Part shown: in pieces, positions 18,545-27,578 of the stretch
How the letters are laid out: each line of letters begins with the position of its first letter
Position numbering within the stretch: position 1 is the first letter of the stretch
Position numbers and translations under genes: made by a program
The notes under the pieces: model-generated
What the model was told of the DNA's origin: nothing
Database searches by the model: none
The model's input: the letters and a program-made list of their open reading frames with translations, nothing else
Assembly (NCBI RefSeq): GCF_900105335.1
Contig: NZ_LT629770.1
Coordinates: forward strand, 1,736,001 to 1,800,000
Source: Microbacterium paraoxydans
GTDB lineage: Bacteria; Actinomycetota; Actinomycetes; Actinomycetales; Microbacteriaceae
Direction: 5' to 3'
DNA: 64,000 nucleotides

Positions 18545-19473
18545 CGACTCTGACGACGCCCCCGGTGGAGAGCACTCCGCCCGTGGAGGAGGCACCGCGG
18601 CCCGGCCGCGAACGCATCTTCCGCCGCCGCGGCTCCGGAGACTTCAGCAAGCCCACGCTCGGCGGACTCATCGGCCGATACGCGCTGCTGCTGTTCGTCC
18701 TCTTCCTCGTCATCGGCCCCTTCGTCTGGCAGCTCTCCACGTCGTTCAAGGGACCGCAGGAGAACATCTACTCCTTCCCACCCGAGCTCATCCCCCGCGA
18801 TCCGACGCTGCAGAACTACACGAGGGTCGCCGACATCGTCCCCGTCTACCTCTACGCCTGGCACTCGCTGCTCGTCTCGCTCGGCACCGTGCTCAGCAAC
18901 GTGATCCTGGCCACGTTCGCCGGCTACGCCCTGGGCTGCATGCGCTTCCGCGGGAAGTGGATCGTCATGGGCATCCTGCTGTCCACGCTGCTGTTCCCCG
19001 GCGAGGTCACGGTCACCAGCAACTTCCTCACCATCCGCGCGCTCGGGCTCGCCGATACCCTGTGGGGCGTGTTCCTCCCGGGAGCGATCAGCGCCATGAA
19101 CGTGCTGCTCGTCGCCACCGCGTGCCGCATGATCCCGAAGGACGTGCTCGACGCGGCCACCGTCGACGGTGCGACCACGTGGCAGCGCATCCGGCACATC
19201 GTGTGGCCGAACATCCGCGGCATGGTCTCGGTGGTGGCGATCTTCGCCTTCATCGGCGCGTGGGACGACTACCTCTGGCCGCTCATCGTGCTGTCCGACC
19301 CGGCGAAGTACACCCTGACCGTGGGCATGGCCTACCTCAACAGCAGCTTCTCGGTCGATCCGCGACTCATCGCCGCCGGCACCATGATCGCGCTCGTGCC
19401 CATCGTGATCATGTTCTCGTTCACGCAGCGCTTCTTCTTCAAGGGCGTGCAGGAGGGTGCGCTGAAGGGGTGA
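18541..19473 (+). CDS. Sugar ABC transporter permease, MalG type
   Basis: 310 residues: an N-terminal cytoplasmic tail of about 50 residues, then six membrane helices. The EAA loop reads MIPKDVLDAATVDGATTWQRIRHIVWPNIRG, and the C-terminal end FTQRFFFKGVQEGALKG is typical of the family. Start ATGA overlaps the previous stop, and its own stop overlaps the GTG start of GH92. Pairs with the permease at 17657. Confidence 0.92.
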   Translation: MTTLTTPPVESTPPVEEAPRPGRERIFRRRGSGDFSKPTLGGLIGRYALLLFVLFLVIGPFVWQLSTSFKGPQENIYSFPPELIPRDPTLQNYTRVADIVPVYLYAWHSLLVSLGTVLSNVILATFAGYALGCMRFRGKWIVMGILLSTLLFPGEVTVTSNFLTIRALGLADTLWGVFLPGAISAMNVLLVATACRMIPKDVLDAATVDGATTWQRIRHIVWPNIRGMVSVVAIFAFIGAWDDYLWPLIVLSDPAKYTLTVGMAYLNSSFSVDPRLIAAGTMIALVPIVIMFSFTQRFFFKGVQEGALKG

Positions 19474-22400
19474 ACGCGCCGCTGCTCCGCCCGGCCTCCG
19501 GTCCCGCGGATCCTCCGTCGTCGCGCCCGCACGCCGGAGTGCTCCCCGGAGTCATCTTCGCGTACACGTTCGACCCCTCCCGCGGGGCGCAGCGGATCGA
19601 CGTCCCCGGCCTCGACGGCATCGTCCTCACCCCGGACACCGTGCTGCACTGGGCGTTCTACGCCGACGGCCCTGCGGCGACCCTCGCGCCGTGGGCCGGG
19701 CTCGCGGTCGCCGTCGACGTGCGGACCCCCGACGGCAGCCGGCTGAGCGACATCACCGCCGTCCGCGACCGCTACGACTTCCCGCTCACGGCCGAGGGGC
19801 AGTTCGCCGCCCGGTGGAGCATGCCCGAGCAGTGGAACGCCGACAGCGTCGCCCTCGCGCCCCTCGCCGTCGGGAGGGGCACCGGGACGGGCACGGTCGA
19901 GCTCGTCCTCGGCACGGCCGAGCTGGCGAGCACGCCGGATGTGCCCGCCGAGGTCAGCGGCTTCGTCCAGGTCCGCGTCGAGGAGCGCCCTGCCCCCGAC
20001 GATCTCCCACCCGTCGAGCGGGTCGACACCCGGCGCGGCTCCCACTCCGGCTCCCGCTTCTCCCGCGGGAACACGATCCCAGCGGTCGCCGTGCCCCACG
20101 GCTTCACCTTCGTCACGCCCGCGACCGACGCGGCGGACCCGCGCTGGCCCTATCGTCCGTTCGTGCACGACGATCCGCAGGGACGGCGTCTCGAAGCCCT
20201 GCAGTTCTCGCACCAGCCCAGCCCGTGGATCGGCGATCGCGCGGTGCTCCAGTTCATGCCGTTCCGGGGGACGCCGACGTCGGACAGGGCGGCCCGGCGT
20301 CGCTGGATCGTCCCCGAGAGCGAGCGCGCCCGCCCGCACGAGTACGCCGCGGACCTCGGCGATGGGCTGCAGGTCGAGATGACCGCGACCTCGCACGCCG
20401 CGGCGTTCCGCGTGCGGTGCGAGGACCCGCACGCCGCCGTGGGGTTCGTGATCGACCAGCTCACGGACGACGGCCGACTCACCTTCACGGACGCCGGCTT
20501 CGAGGGCTGGATCCCCGAGGGGCCTGAGGGCTGGGGGAACGCGCCGCGCTGCTACTTCGCCGGGACCGTGCACAGCGCATCGGACGTCGCGAAGGGCGCC
20601 CTGGACGACGACGGGCGTGCCAGGGTCGCGGGCTTCGTCCGCGCCGGGGGCGCCGTCGAGGTGCGGGTCGGGGTCTCGTTCCTCTCCGTCGCGCAGGCTC
20701 GGCACAGCCTCGCCCTCGAGGCCCCTCCCGCCGCCCCCTTCGACGAGCTCCGCGCCCGCGCGGCCACCGCGTGGAACCGCCTGCTCGGGCGCGTGACGAT
20801 CCCCCCGCTCCCCGAGGCCGAGCGCCCGTTCCGCGGCCTGGCCGACGAGGAGCAGCGCGCCCGGATCGCCGCCGCACTCCACCGGATGCACCTGTATCCG
20901 AACACGGCGGCGGAGAACGCGGGCACCGCGGACGCGCCGGAGTGGCGCTTCGCCGACGTGTTCGCCGCGCGGACCGCCTTCGGCGAGTCGGCAACGGGGG
21001 CGCCGGTCGTGGAGGGCGAGCTCGTCGTCAACAACGGCTACTGGGACACGTACCGCACCGAGTGGCCCGCGCTCGCACTCCTCGACCCCGCGCTGGCCGG
21101 GCGCCTGCTGGACGGGCAGCTCGCCCAGTATCGCCGCGGCGGCTGGATGGCCCGCTGGAGCGCCCCCGGGTACGTCGACAGCATGGTCGGCACCTCGAGC
21201 GACCAGATCTTCGCCGACGCGGAACGCTGGGACGTGCCCTTCGACCGGGAGGCGGCGTTCGAGAGCGGGTGGCGCCACGCGTGCGAGCCGGGACCCGATC
21301 CGCGACGGGGTCGCAAGGGCATCGGCCGCGGGCGCTTCCTCGGCTTCATCCCGTCCGACGTGCCGGAGGGGATGAGCTGGAGCATCGAGAACGCCGTGAG
21401 CGACGCCGCCCTCGGCCGGTTCGCCGCCCGACTCGCGGCATCAGCGGCGGCGGACCAGGCCGCGCGCTATCGGGCCTTCGCGCGGTACTTCGCGAATCGC
21501 TCCCGCGCGGCGCGCGTGCTCTTCGACCCGGCGTCCAAATTCTTCCGCGGTCGCGCGGCGGACGGGTCGTTCGCGCCGGATTTCGATCCTCGGGTCTGGG
21601 GTGGCGACAACGTCGAGACGAACGCCTGGGGCATGTCGGTCGGCATGGTGCACGACGGGCCGGGACTCGCGGCGCTGCACGGCGGGCGGACCGGACTCGG
21701 CCGGCACCTCGACGCCCTCTTCGCGGAGCCGGAGACCGCCGACGAGCGCTTCGGCGGTGCGTACGGCACGGTCATCCACGAGCAGCGCGAAGCCCGCGCC
21801 CAGCGGTCGGGCATGTGCGCCCTGTCGAACCAGCCGGCCCACCACATCCCCTTCATGTACGCCTTCAGCGACCGGCCGTGGCACAGCGCGGGCCTCGTGC
21901 ACGGCCTCGCGCGCCGCCTCTTCGCCGGTGCGCACATCGGCCAGGGCTTCCCGGGCGACGAGGACAACGGAGAGATGAGCGCTTGGTGGCTCTGGGCTGC
22001 GCTCGGCCTGTATCCCCTGGAGCTCGCTGCGGGGTCTCTGCGGATCGGGTCGCCGCTCTCGGACGACATCCGGGTCGCGCGCGGAGACGGCTCGTCGCTG
22101 CGCATCCGCTCGCGACGGAGCTCCCCCGAAGCCCACGTGCTGGAGGAAGCACGCCTGGACGGACGCCGGCTGCCCACCGCCGACCTCCCGATCGACGCAC
22201 TCCAGCGAGATACGGTGCTCGAGCTCGTGTTCGGCACGGACCCGGCGCGCGCGTTGGAGAGCGGGGAGGACGCGCTCGACGCGGAGCCGTGGCACCGCGA
22301 CCTCACGGGCGGAGAGGGAGAGGCCGTCGCCTCCGCGGATGTCCGCGAGGCGCGGCGCCTGTTCGACGACGGCGACCCGCAGGGTGACGAAGGCGTCAGG

Positions 22401-22682
22401 CTGCCGGAAGGCTCGTGGGTGGGCTGGCGATTCCCCTCACCCCGCGGACTCACCGACATCACCGTCACGAGCCGCGGGCCCGTCGCGGCCGGTGTGCTGC
22501 GCGGGGAGGTGGAGGGGGCCGACGGTCGCTGGCACCCGCTCACCACGACGCACCTCGAAGGGCTGGCGCCCGATCGCACGACGCCGTTCGCTCTGGAGAC
22601 GCGGGTCGTGACCTCGGCCGTCCGCATCCGCGCGGACGCCGAGGTCACGCTCCGTCAGATCGAGCTCTTCGATCTGGACTGA
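19470..22682 (+). CDS. GH92 alpha-mannosidase, no visible signal peptide
   Basis: About 1070 residues. GH92 enzymes are calcium-dependent inverting exo-alpha-mannosidases acting on alpha-1,2/1,3/1,4/1,6 linkages. The signature GDEDNGEMSAWW, with catalytic-region acidic residues, lies near residues 830-842, and NNGYWDTYRTEWPA, NVETNAWGMSVGM and SNQPAHHIPFMY fit the catalytic (alpha/alpha)6 domain; a beta-rich domain precedes it. A discoidin-like tail covers about the last 150 residues. The GTG start overlaps the permease stop. No secretion signal is visible, unlike many Bacteroidetes members, which fits a cytoplasmic enzyme acting after import. It ends one base before the convergent Endo-H-like gene. 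Confidence 0.93.
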   Translation: MNAPLLRPASGPADPPSSRPHAGVLPGVIFAYTFDPSRGAQRIDVPGLDGIVLTPDTVLHWAFYADGPAATLAPWAGLAVAVDVRTPDGSRLSDITAVRDRYDFPLTAEGQFAARWSMPEQWNADSVALAPLAVGRGTGTGTVELVLGTAELASTPDVPAEVSGFVQVRVEERPAPDDLPPVERVDTRRGSHSGSRFSRGNTIPAVAVPHGFTFVTPATDAADPRWPYRPFVHDDPQGRRLEALQFSHQPSPWIGDRAVLQFMPFRGTPTSDRAARRRWIVPESERARPHEYAADLGDGLQVEMTATSHAAAFRVRCEDPHAAVGFVIDQLTDDGRLTFTDAGFEGWIPEGPEGWGNAPRCYFAGTVHSASDVAKGALDDDGRARVAGFVRAGGAVEVRVGVSFLSVAQARHSLALEAPPAAPFDELRARAATAWNRLLGRVTIPPLPEAERPFRGLADEEQRARIAAALHRMHLYPNTAAENAGTADAPEWRFADVFAARTAFGESATGAPVVEGELVVNNGYWDTYRTEWPALALLDPALAGRLLDGQLAQYRRGGWMARWSAPGYVDSMVGTSSDQIFADAERWDVPFDREAAFESGWRHACEPGPDPRRGRKGIGRGRFLGFIPSDVPEGMSWSIENAVSDAALGRFAARLAASAAADQAARYRAFARYFANRSRAARVLFDPASKFFRGRAADGSFAPDFDPRVWGGDNVETNAWGMSVGMVHDGPGLAALHGGRTGLGRHLDALFAEPETADERFGGAYGTVIHEQREARAQRSGMCALSNQPAHHIPFMYAFSDRPWHSAGLVHGLARRLFAGAHIGQGFPGDEDNGEMSAWWLWAALGLYPLELAAGSLRIGSPLSDDIRVARGDGSSLRIRSRRSSPEAHVLEEARLDGRRLPTADLPIDALQRDTVLELVFGTDPARALESGEDALDAEPWHRDLTGGEGEAVASADVREARRLFDDGDPQGDEGVRLPEGSWVGWRFPSPRGLTDITVTSRGPVAAGVLRGEVEGADGRWHPLTTTHLEGLAPDRTTPFALETRVVTSAVRIRADAEVTLRQIELFDLD

Positions 22683-22683
22683 C

Positions 22684-23616
22684 TCACCGCGCCGCTGCGC
22701 GGTAGACGGTCGCCTCGCCCTTCAGCGCCTCGGTGATGCCGGAGAGATAGGACGACTGGTTCGTCGCCGTGAGGTTGTACGCGACATAGACGCCGTACCC
22801 GTCAGCCACCGTGCGCTGAGCGAAGTCCGCGGCCGTCGTGGCGCTCGTGTTCGCGAGGTCGATGGCCGCGGCGCCGAGCCGAGCGCGGTCGTCCAGGCCC
22901 GGCACGGTGGGAGCATCGTAGGTCGGGTAGTACGGGTTCCAGGCGTGATCGAGCACGCTGCCGGCGTCGAAGAGGCCGAAGTCCGTGGTCGTGTAGGACG
23001 GGCCGATGGCATACAGCGTGATGAGCTTGTCCGGCCCGAGCCGGTCGCGCAACGCGGAGGCCAGCCAGCCGAAGGACTGCGGGTTCGGCTGCGGGGTGCC
23101 GTTCGCCCCGTAGTTGCTCCACTCGTCGTCGAAGTCGATGCCGTCGAGGCCGTAGGCGGTCACGGTGTCTGCGAGCTGCGCGGCGAAGGCGTCGGCATCC
23201 GCGTACGACGTGAAGTTCGCGAAGCCGGCACCCTGGTGGTTTCCGAGGACCGACAGCAGCACCTTGGTGCCCTGGGCCTGCAGCGGGCGGATCTGGTTCT
23301 GCGCATCCTGCAGCGTCTCGGTGACCCGGTCGTTGAGGTGGAGGACCGCCTGCTCCCCGTCGTAGTTGATGTTCGCGGCGAAGATCATGGCCAGATCGAC
23401 CGCTGGGCGGCCCGACTCGGCGAGCGTGTAGTCCGCGACGTTCGCTAAATCGTTCGAGTTGACCTCGACGTAGACGGCGAGCTTCGGGTCGGCAGCGGCG
23501 GTATCGGCGACCGCTGTGGTCGAGGCGGCGAGGGCGGCGGCTCCAGCGGCTGCGAACGCCGCTGCTGCCGCGATACCTCTTCTCAGGCGGGACGATCGTG
23601 CGGGTGAGGAACTCAT
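22684..23616 (-). CDS. Secreted Endo-H-like endo-beta-N-acetylglucosaminidase (GH18)
   Basis: 310 residues. A Tat/Sec-type signal peptide (SSRLRRGIAAAAAFAAAGAAALA) is followed by an Ala-rich cleavage region near residues 38-42. The catalytic motif LDGIDFDDEW (157-166) fits GH18 DxxDxDxE, with the acid E165, and its context YGLDGIDFDDEWSNYG is nearly that of Streptomyces Endo H (EC 3.2.1.96), which cuts high-mannose N-glycans between the two core GlcNAc. LLSVLGNHQGAGFANF also matches that family. Length is normal for Endo H. The promoter carries operator site 5, tying it to the mannosidase locus. Chitinase activity is less likely because of its short Endo-H-type barrel. Confidence 0.9.
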   Translation of the reverse strand: MSSSPARSSRLRRGIAAAAAFAAAGAAALAASTTAVADTAAADPKLAVYVEVNSNDLANVADYTLAESGRPAVDLAMIFAANINYDGEQAVLHLNDRVTETLQDAQNQIRPLQAQGTKVLLSVLGNHQGAGFANFTSYADADAFAAQLADTVTAYGLDGIDFDDEWSNYGANGTPQPNPQSFGWLASALRDRLGPDKLITLYAIGPSYTTTDFGLFDAGSVLDHAWNPYYPTYDAPTVPGLDDRARLGAAAIDLANTSATTAADFAQRTVADGYGVYVAYNLTATNQSSYLSGITEALKGEATVYRAAAR

Positions 23617-23680
23617 GACGGGATCTTCTCCTTCGGCGTCGTTGTCGAGATCGGGTCGCGACGTCGCGACTCGCGGCCGA

Positions 23681-23696
23681 CTATATCGCTTAAGCA
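23681..23696. promoter_or_regulatory. LacI-type operator, site 5 (Endo-H-like gene)
   Basis: On the minus strand it reads TGCTTAAGCGATATAG, the best match to the five-site consensus together with sites 3 and 4. It lies 65 bases upstream of the GH18 start codon; its TATAG end continues as TATAGT, a possible -10. Confidence 0.8.
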
Positions 23697-23712
23697 CCTG
23701 CGTCGGAAGGGG

Positions 23713-25620
23713 ATGCTGGCGGTGCGCACCGATTCCGACGATGCTGGACGCATGCGCGCCCTCCGACTCCTCTGGCGGTACCCGGTCATCACGCTCACGG
23801 TCCTGGTCTTCGCCGTGGTCGGGGCGCTCCACGCCGCCGGGGAGGAGACCATCGGCCGATGGGTCGCGACGATCTTCGTGGCTGCGGTGGTCGTGTGGAC
23901 GCTCATCGGCATGGTCCGCGACGTGCTCCGCGGCCACGTCGGACTCGACATCCTCGCCGTCGTCGCCATGGTGGCGACACTCGCGGTGGGCGAGTACATC
24001 GCGGCGCTCATCATCGTCCTCATGCTCTCCGGGGGCGAGGCGCTGGAGGACTTCGCGGGCCGCCGGGCCAAGCGCGACCTCTCCGCTCTGCTGGATCGCT
24101 CGCCGCGCAGCGCCCATGTGCTGACACATCCCGAGGATGCGGACTCGGACGCGGCGAGGGAGGTGCCCGTCGACGATGTGGCCGTGGGCGACGTCCTCCT
24201 CGTGCGCCCGGCGGAGATCATCCCCGTGGACGGTGAACTGCTCACGGACAGCGCGTCGTTCGACGAATCCTCGCTCACGGGCGAGAGCCTGCCCGTGACG
24301 CGCGGTGCAGGCGACGAGGTGCTGTCCGGCGCGATCAACGGCAGCCGGGCCATCCACCTCCGCGCCCTCCGCACCGGCGCCGACAGCCAGTACCAGCAGA
24401 TCGTCGCCCTGGTCGCCCAGGCCGAGTCCTCCCACGCGCCCATCGTGCGTCTCGCCGACCGGTTCGCGATCCCGTTCACCGCCGTCGCGCTCGTGCTCGC
24501 GGGGACGGCCTGGGCGCTCTCCGGCGACGCCACGCGGTTCGCCGAAGTGCTCGTGCTGGCGACGCCCTGCCCCCTGCTGATCGCCGCTCCCGTCGCCTTC
24601 CTCGGCGGACTCTCCCGGGCGGCGAAGTCGGGCGTCATCATGAAGAGCGGTGCGGTGATCGAGCAGATCGCGCGCGTGCGCTCTGCGGCGTTCGACAAGA
24701 CCGGGACGCTCACCCAGGGGAGGCCGGAGCTCGTCGACGTGCGTCCGGCACAGGGCTTCGATGCGGAGGAGATCCTGCGACTCGCCGCCTCGGCCGAGCA
24801 GTACTCCTCGCACGTGCTCGCCGACGGCATCCGTCGCGCCGCCTCCGCCCGAGGCCTGGCGCTGCACGGGGCGACGGAGGCGAGCGAGACCGCGACGAAC
24901 GGGGTGTCCGCGACGATCGGCGGCCGCGCGGTGGTCGTCGGCAAGCCGGCGTATGTGGCGTCCCTCGCCCCGGACACCGTGCGGGCGGAGCTCGCGCCGG
25001 GACAGGCCGCCGCCTATGTCGCCGTGGACGGACGGTTCGCGGGGGTCCTGGTCCTCGCCGATGCCGCTCGCCCGGAGGCGCCGGCCGTGATCTCGTGGCT
25101 GCGGACGCATGAGGTCGACCGGCTCGCGATGCTGACCGGGGACGTGGAGACCACCGCGGCGTCGATCGGACGGCAGGTCGGGATCGACGAGATCCACGCC
25201 GAGCTCCTGCCGCCCGAGAAGGTGCGTCTGGCCGCCGAGATGCAACCGCGGCCCGTGCTGATGGTCGGCGACGGTGTGAACGACGCCCCGGTGCTGGCAG
25301 CGGCCGACATCGGCATCGCGATGGGCGCGAAGGGAGCGACGGCCGCCGGGGACGCCGCCGACGTCGTCATCCTCGTGGATTCGCTCGCCAAGGTCGTCGA
25401 CGCCGTCGCGATCGGACGGCACACCCTCCGCGTCGCCCTCACCGCGATCTGGATCGGGATCGGGCTGAGCGTGGGGCTGATGGTCGTCGCGATGACCGGC
25501 GTCATCCCCGCGGTCGTCGGCGCTCTGGTGCAGGAGCTCGTCGACCTCGCGACGATCCTCTACGCCCTGCGCGCGCTGAGCGGCCCGCCGAGCGACCTCC
25601 GCCCCTCCGGAATACCGTGA
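23713..25620 (+). CDS. Heavy-metal P1B-type ATPase with atypical CPL motif
   Basis: 635 residues, short for P1B pumps because no N-terminal HMA metal-binding domain is present. Eight hydrophobic helices are visible. The actuator motif LTGES, phosphorylation site DKTGTLTQG, MLTGD and GDGVNDAPVL are intact. The transmembrane metal site reads ATPCPLLIAAP, that is CPL rather than CPC, CPH or SPC, and the nucleotide-domain SEHPL motif reads SSHVL. Metal specificity therefore cannot be predicted. Translation could begin at ATG 23713 or, 13 codons later, at 23752 (MRALRLL). Its last 14 bases (CCGGAATACCGTGA) begin the direct repeat copied at 29251. Confidence 0.88.
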   Translation: MLAVRTDSDDAGRMRALRLLWRYPVITLTVLVFAVVGALHAAGEETIGRWVATIFVAAVVVWTLIGMVRDVLRGHVGLDILAVVAMVATLAVGEYIAALIIVLMLSGGEALEDFAGRRAKRDLSALLDRSPRSAHVLTHPEDADSDAAREVPVDDVAVGDVLLVRPAEIIPVDGELLTDSASFDESSLTGESLPVTRGAGDEVLSGAINGSRAIHLRALRTGADSQYQQIVALVAQAESSHAPIVRLADRFAIPFTAVALVLAGTAWALSGDATRFAEVLVLATPCPLLIAAPVAFLGGLSRAAKSGVIMKSGAVIEQIARVRSAAFDKTGTLTQGRPELVDVRPAQGFDAEEILRLAASAEQYSSHVLADGIRRAASARGLALHGATEASETATNGVSATIGGRAVVVGKPAYVASLAPDTVRAELAPGQAAAYVAVDGRFAGVLVLADAARPEAPAVISWLRTHEVDRLAMLTGDVETTAASIGRQVGIDEIHAELLPPEKVRLAAEMQPRPVLMVGDGVNDAPVLAAADIGIAMGAKGATAAGDAADVVILVDSLAKVVDAVAIGRHTLRVALTAIWIGIGLSVGLMVVAMTGVIPAVVGALVQELVDLATILYALRALSGPPSDLRPSGIP

Positions 25621-25930
25621 CAGCCTGAGACCCCGGACTCAGACTGGAGGCATGACCGTGGACGACCCGCAGGTATGGACTCTGATCGGCGTCTTCGCCG
25701 CCGTGATGCTCGGCGGCATGACGCTCATGACGTCGCAGCTCAGCCGCGTGATCCGCGCGGAGGTGGACCGCATCGACGGAACCCTCTCCGCACGGATCGA
25801 CCGCATCGACGGCACCCTCTCCGCACGGATCGACGGCCTCGACGCCCGGCTGGGACGGATCGAGACGAAGGTCGACGATCTCGACAGGGAGCTCACGAAC
25901 CTCGCGACGCGATTCTGGCGCTCGCAGTGA
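25607..25930 (+). repeat. Left copy of a direct repeat flanking the isomerase/kinase genes
   Basis: Begins with CCGGAATACCGTGACA, identical in 16 bases to 29251-29266, and continues through the short coiled-coil gene. Its paralogous right copy runs 29251-30117 with an internally expanded centre. Both ends of the two coding copies are alike. Confidence 0.7.
25652..25930 (+). CDS. Small membrane-anchored coiled-coil protein (short paralogue)
   Basis: 92 residues. The N-terminal helix DPQVWTLIGVFAAVMLGGMTL is a membrane anchor; the rest is a charged coiled coil with repeats of IDGTLSARIDRIDGTL, ending KVDDLDRELTNLATRFWRSQ. Its paralogue at 29296-30117 shares both ends but has a longer repeat-built middle. 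A TGGAGG RBS stands just before the ATG. Function unknown; single-helix anchored coiled coils often serve as spacers or as partners of envelope proteins. Confidence 0.75.
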   Translation: MTVDDPQVWTLIGVFAAVMLGGMTLMTSQLSRVIRAEVDRIDGTLSARIDRIDGTLSARIDGLDARLGRIETKVDDLDRELTNLATRFWRSQ

Positions 25931-25943
25931 CGAGCCCGCGGCC

Positions 25944-27578
25944 TCAGATCGAGACGTCGCCGACGAGGTTGACCTTGATGCCCATGCCGTCGAACATCGC
26001 GGCCTTCGCGATCAGCGCCTTGTCCGCGGTCTCGGCGTCGGGCGCGTAGACGAGCTGCGCGTGGTTCGCCTTGTGCCGCGCCATGAACTGGTCGCGCGAG
26101 ATGCCGTGCAGCACCACATGGGCGATCGGCCACTCCGGGTTCGTGGCGTCCTTCCGGCGCTGCGTCTCCTCCGCCGGCAGCTCGACGACCGACGCCCGGA
26201 AGATGTCCGCCTGCAGGACGCCCTCGGCGATGAACACCCGGGAGAGCACGACCTCGCCGGGCTTCGAGACGCCGTTGATCGTGGCGCCGCCGGCGGGGAA
26301 GAACACGTGACCCTGGCGCCACCCCTCCGCGTTCTGCCAGCCGCCGAGATGGGAGGCCGGCACCGAGCCGGAGATCTCGTACACCCATACGAACTGCCCG
26401 TCGTAGTCATCGCCCCAACGGACGTCGTGGAGAGTGTTGTCGGGGACGAGCCCCATCGCCCGCCAGACGCGGTCGGTCACGAGTGCATCGACGGCGACGC
26501 CCTCGTCGGCCTCGTTGAAGTGCGGGAACGCGCGCCCCTCATGCAGCACGCGGGAGCCGTCGCGCGAGGTCACCGGCGGGCGCTCGGTGGAGTTCAGGAT
26601 GCCCTCCGCCAGGTCCGACGCCGGAACGAGGTCCTTCAAGCCCTGCTGGTACTGGATGCCGACCGCGTCGAGGCCGAAGTCGTCGGCGATGCGGAGGGCG
26701 GCGATGTACATCTTCAGCTGCCACTGCACCTGCTCGCGGGTGAGCTCGGTCGCGGCGTCCTCGCCGTAGCGGAAGGTCATGCCGCGCTCGATCAGCCAGT
26801 CGTAGGCGGCGTCGGCCTCCTCCTCGGTCACGTTCAGCATCTCCGCGTAGAGGGCCGACTGCGACAGGCGCTCCTTGTAGATGCCGGTCTGGTTGAGGAG
26901 CTCGTCGTCGAAGATGGCGTTGTACATGCCCATGCAGCCCTCGTCGAAGACGCCGATGATGGCCTTCTCGGCGCGCAGCTCCGCGGCGAGCGCCTCGCCG
27001 AGCTGCTTCTCCGGGCTGTCGGGCAGTGCGGGGAGCGGACGCACGTGGGAGGCGTCGTGGGTGATGGCGCCGGTCTCCGTCCACTCGCGGATGCCGTCGC
27101 GGAACCAGTCGTCGGTGAAGTCGACCGACCAGATCGTCGCGTACGGCTTGTCCATCTTCGTCAGGCCCGCGTTGAGGCCGAGGAGGCCGACGAGGCCGGG
27201 CCAGTCGCCCGCGAAGTTCGCCACCGTGAGGATCGGGCCCTCGTGCGTGCGGAGGCCCGCCAGCACGTGGTGCGAGTACTGCCAGACGGCCTCGGCGACG
27301 ATGAGCGGCGCGTCGACGGGGATGTTCTTGAACACCTCGAGCCCCATGCGCTGGCTGGAGATGAAGCCGTGACCGGTCTCCGGGTCGACCTCGTTGGCGC
27401 GGACGACCGTCCAGCCGAGGTCGTTCAGCACGCCGGTGACCCCGGCCTCGAGCTCGACCTGGGTGGGCCAGCCGGCTGTGTTGGCCGACTCTCGGAGGTC
27501 GCCGGAGGCGATCAGGTACGCGGTCTTCGGCGCAGCGGTGGGACGGGATGCCGGGGTGGGCAGGGTGTAGGCGGTCAT
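25944..27578 (-). CDS. L-fucose isomerase family sugar isomerase
   Basis: 544 residues. Manganese-dependent ketol-isomerase of the FucI type, interconverting L-fucose/L-fuculose or D-arabinose/D-ribulose. The region GVFDEGCMGMYNAIFDDELLNQTGIYKERLSQSALYAEM and QYQQGLKDLVPASDLAEGILN fit the family's catalytic centre, and HKANHAQLVYAP lies near the C-terminus, where FucI has its metal-binding His. Slightly shorter than E. coli FucI (591). The ATG overlaps the kinase stop (ATGA), so the kinase is translated first and the two are coupled. The substrate could be fucose, a 6-deoxy sugar or D-arabinose; it cannot be fixed from sequence. Confidence 0.82.
   Translation of the reverse strand: MTAYTLPTPASRPTAAPKTAYLIASGDLRESANTAGWPTQVELEAGVTGVLNDLGWTVVRANEVDPETGHGFISSQRMGLEVFKNIPVDAPLIVAEAVWQYSHHVLAGLRTHEGPILTVANFAGDWPGLVGLLGLNAGLTKMDKPYATIWSVDFTDDWFRDGIREWTETGAITHDASHVRPLPALPDSPEKQLGEALAAELRAEKAIIGVFDEGCMGMYNAIFDDELLNQTGIYKERLSQSALYAEMLNVTEEEADAAYDWLIERGMTFRYGEDAATELTREQVQWQLKMYIAALRIADDFGLDAVGIQYQQGLKDLVPASDLAEGILNSTERPPVTSRDGSRVLHEGRAFPHFNEADEGVAVDALVTDRVWRAMGLVPDNTLHDVRWGDDYDGQFVWVYEISGSVPASHLGGWQNAEGWRQGHVFFPAGGATINGVSKPGEVVLSRVFIAEGVLQADIFRASVVELPAEETQRRKDATNPEWPIAHVVLHGISRDQFMARHKANHAQLVYAPDAETADKALIAKAAMFDGMGIKVNLVGDVSI

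Noticed and set aside
19332..21278. 648-codon open frame opposite the GH92 gene
   Set aside because: Antisense shadow; the GH92 reading has the full family motifs while this one is low-complexity Arg/Gly/Val/Glu.
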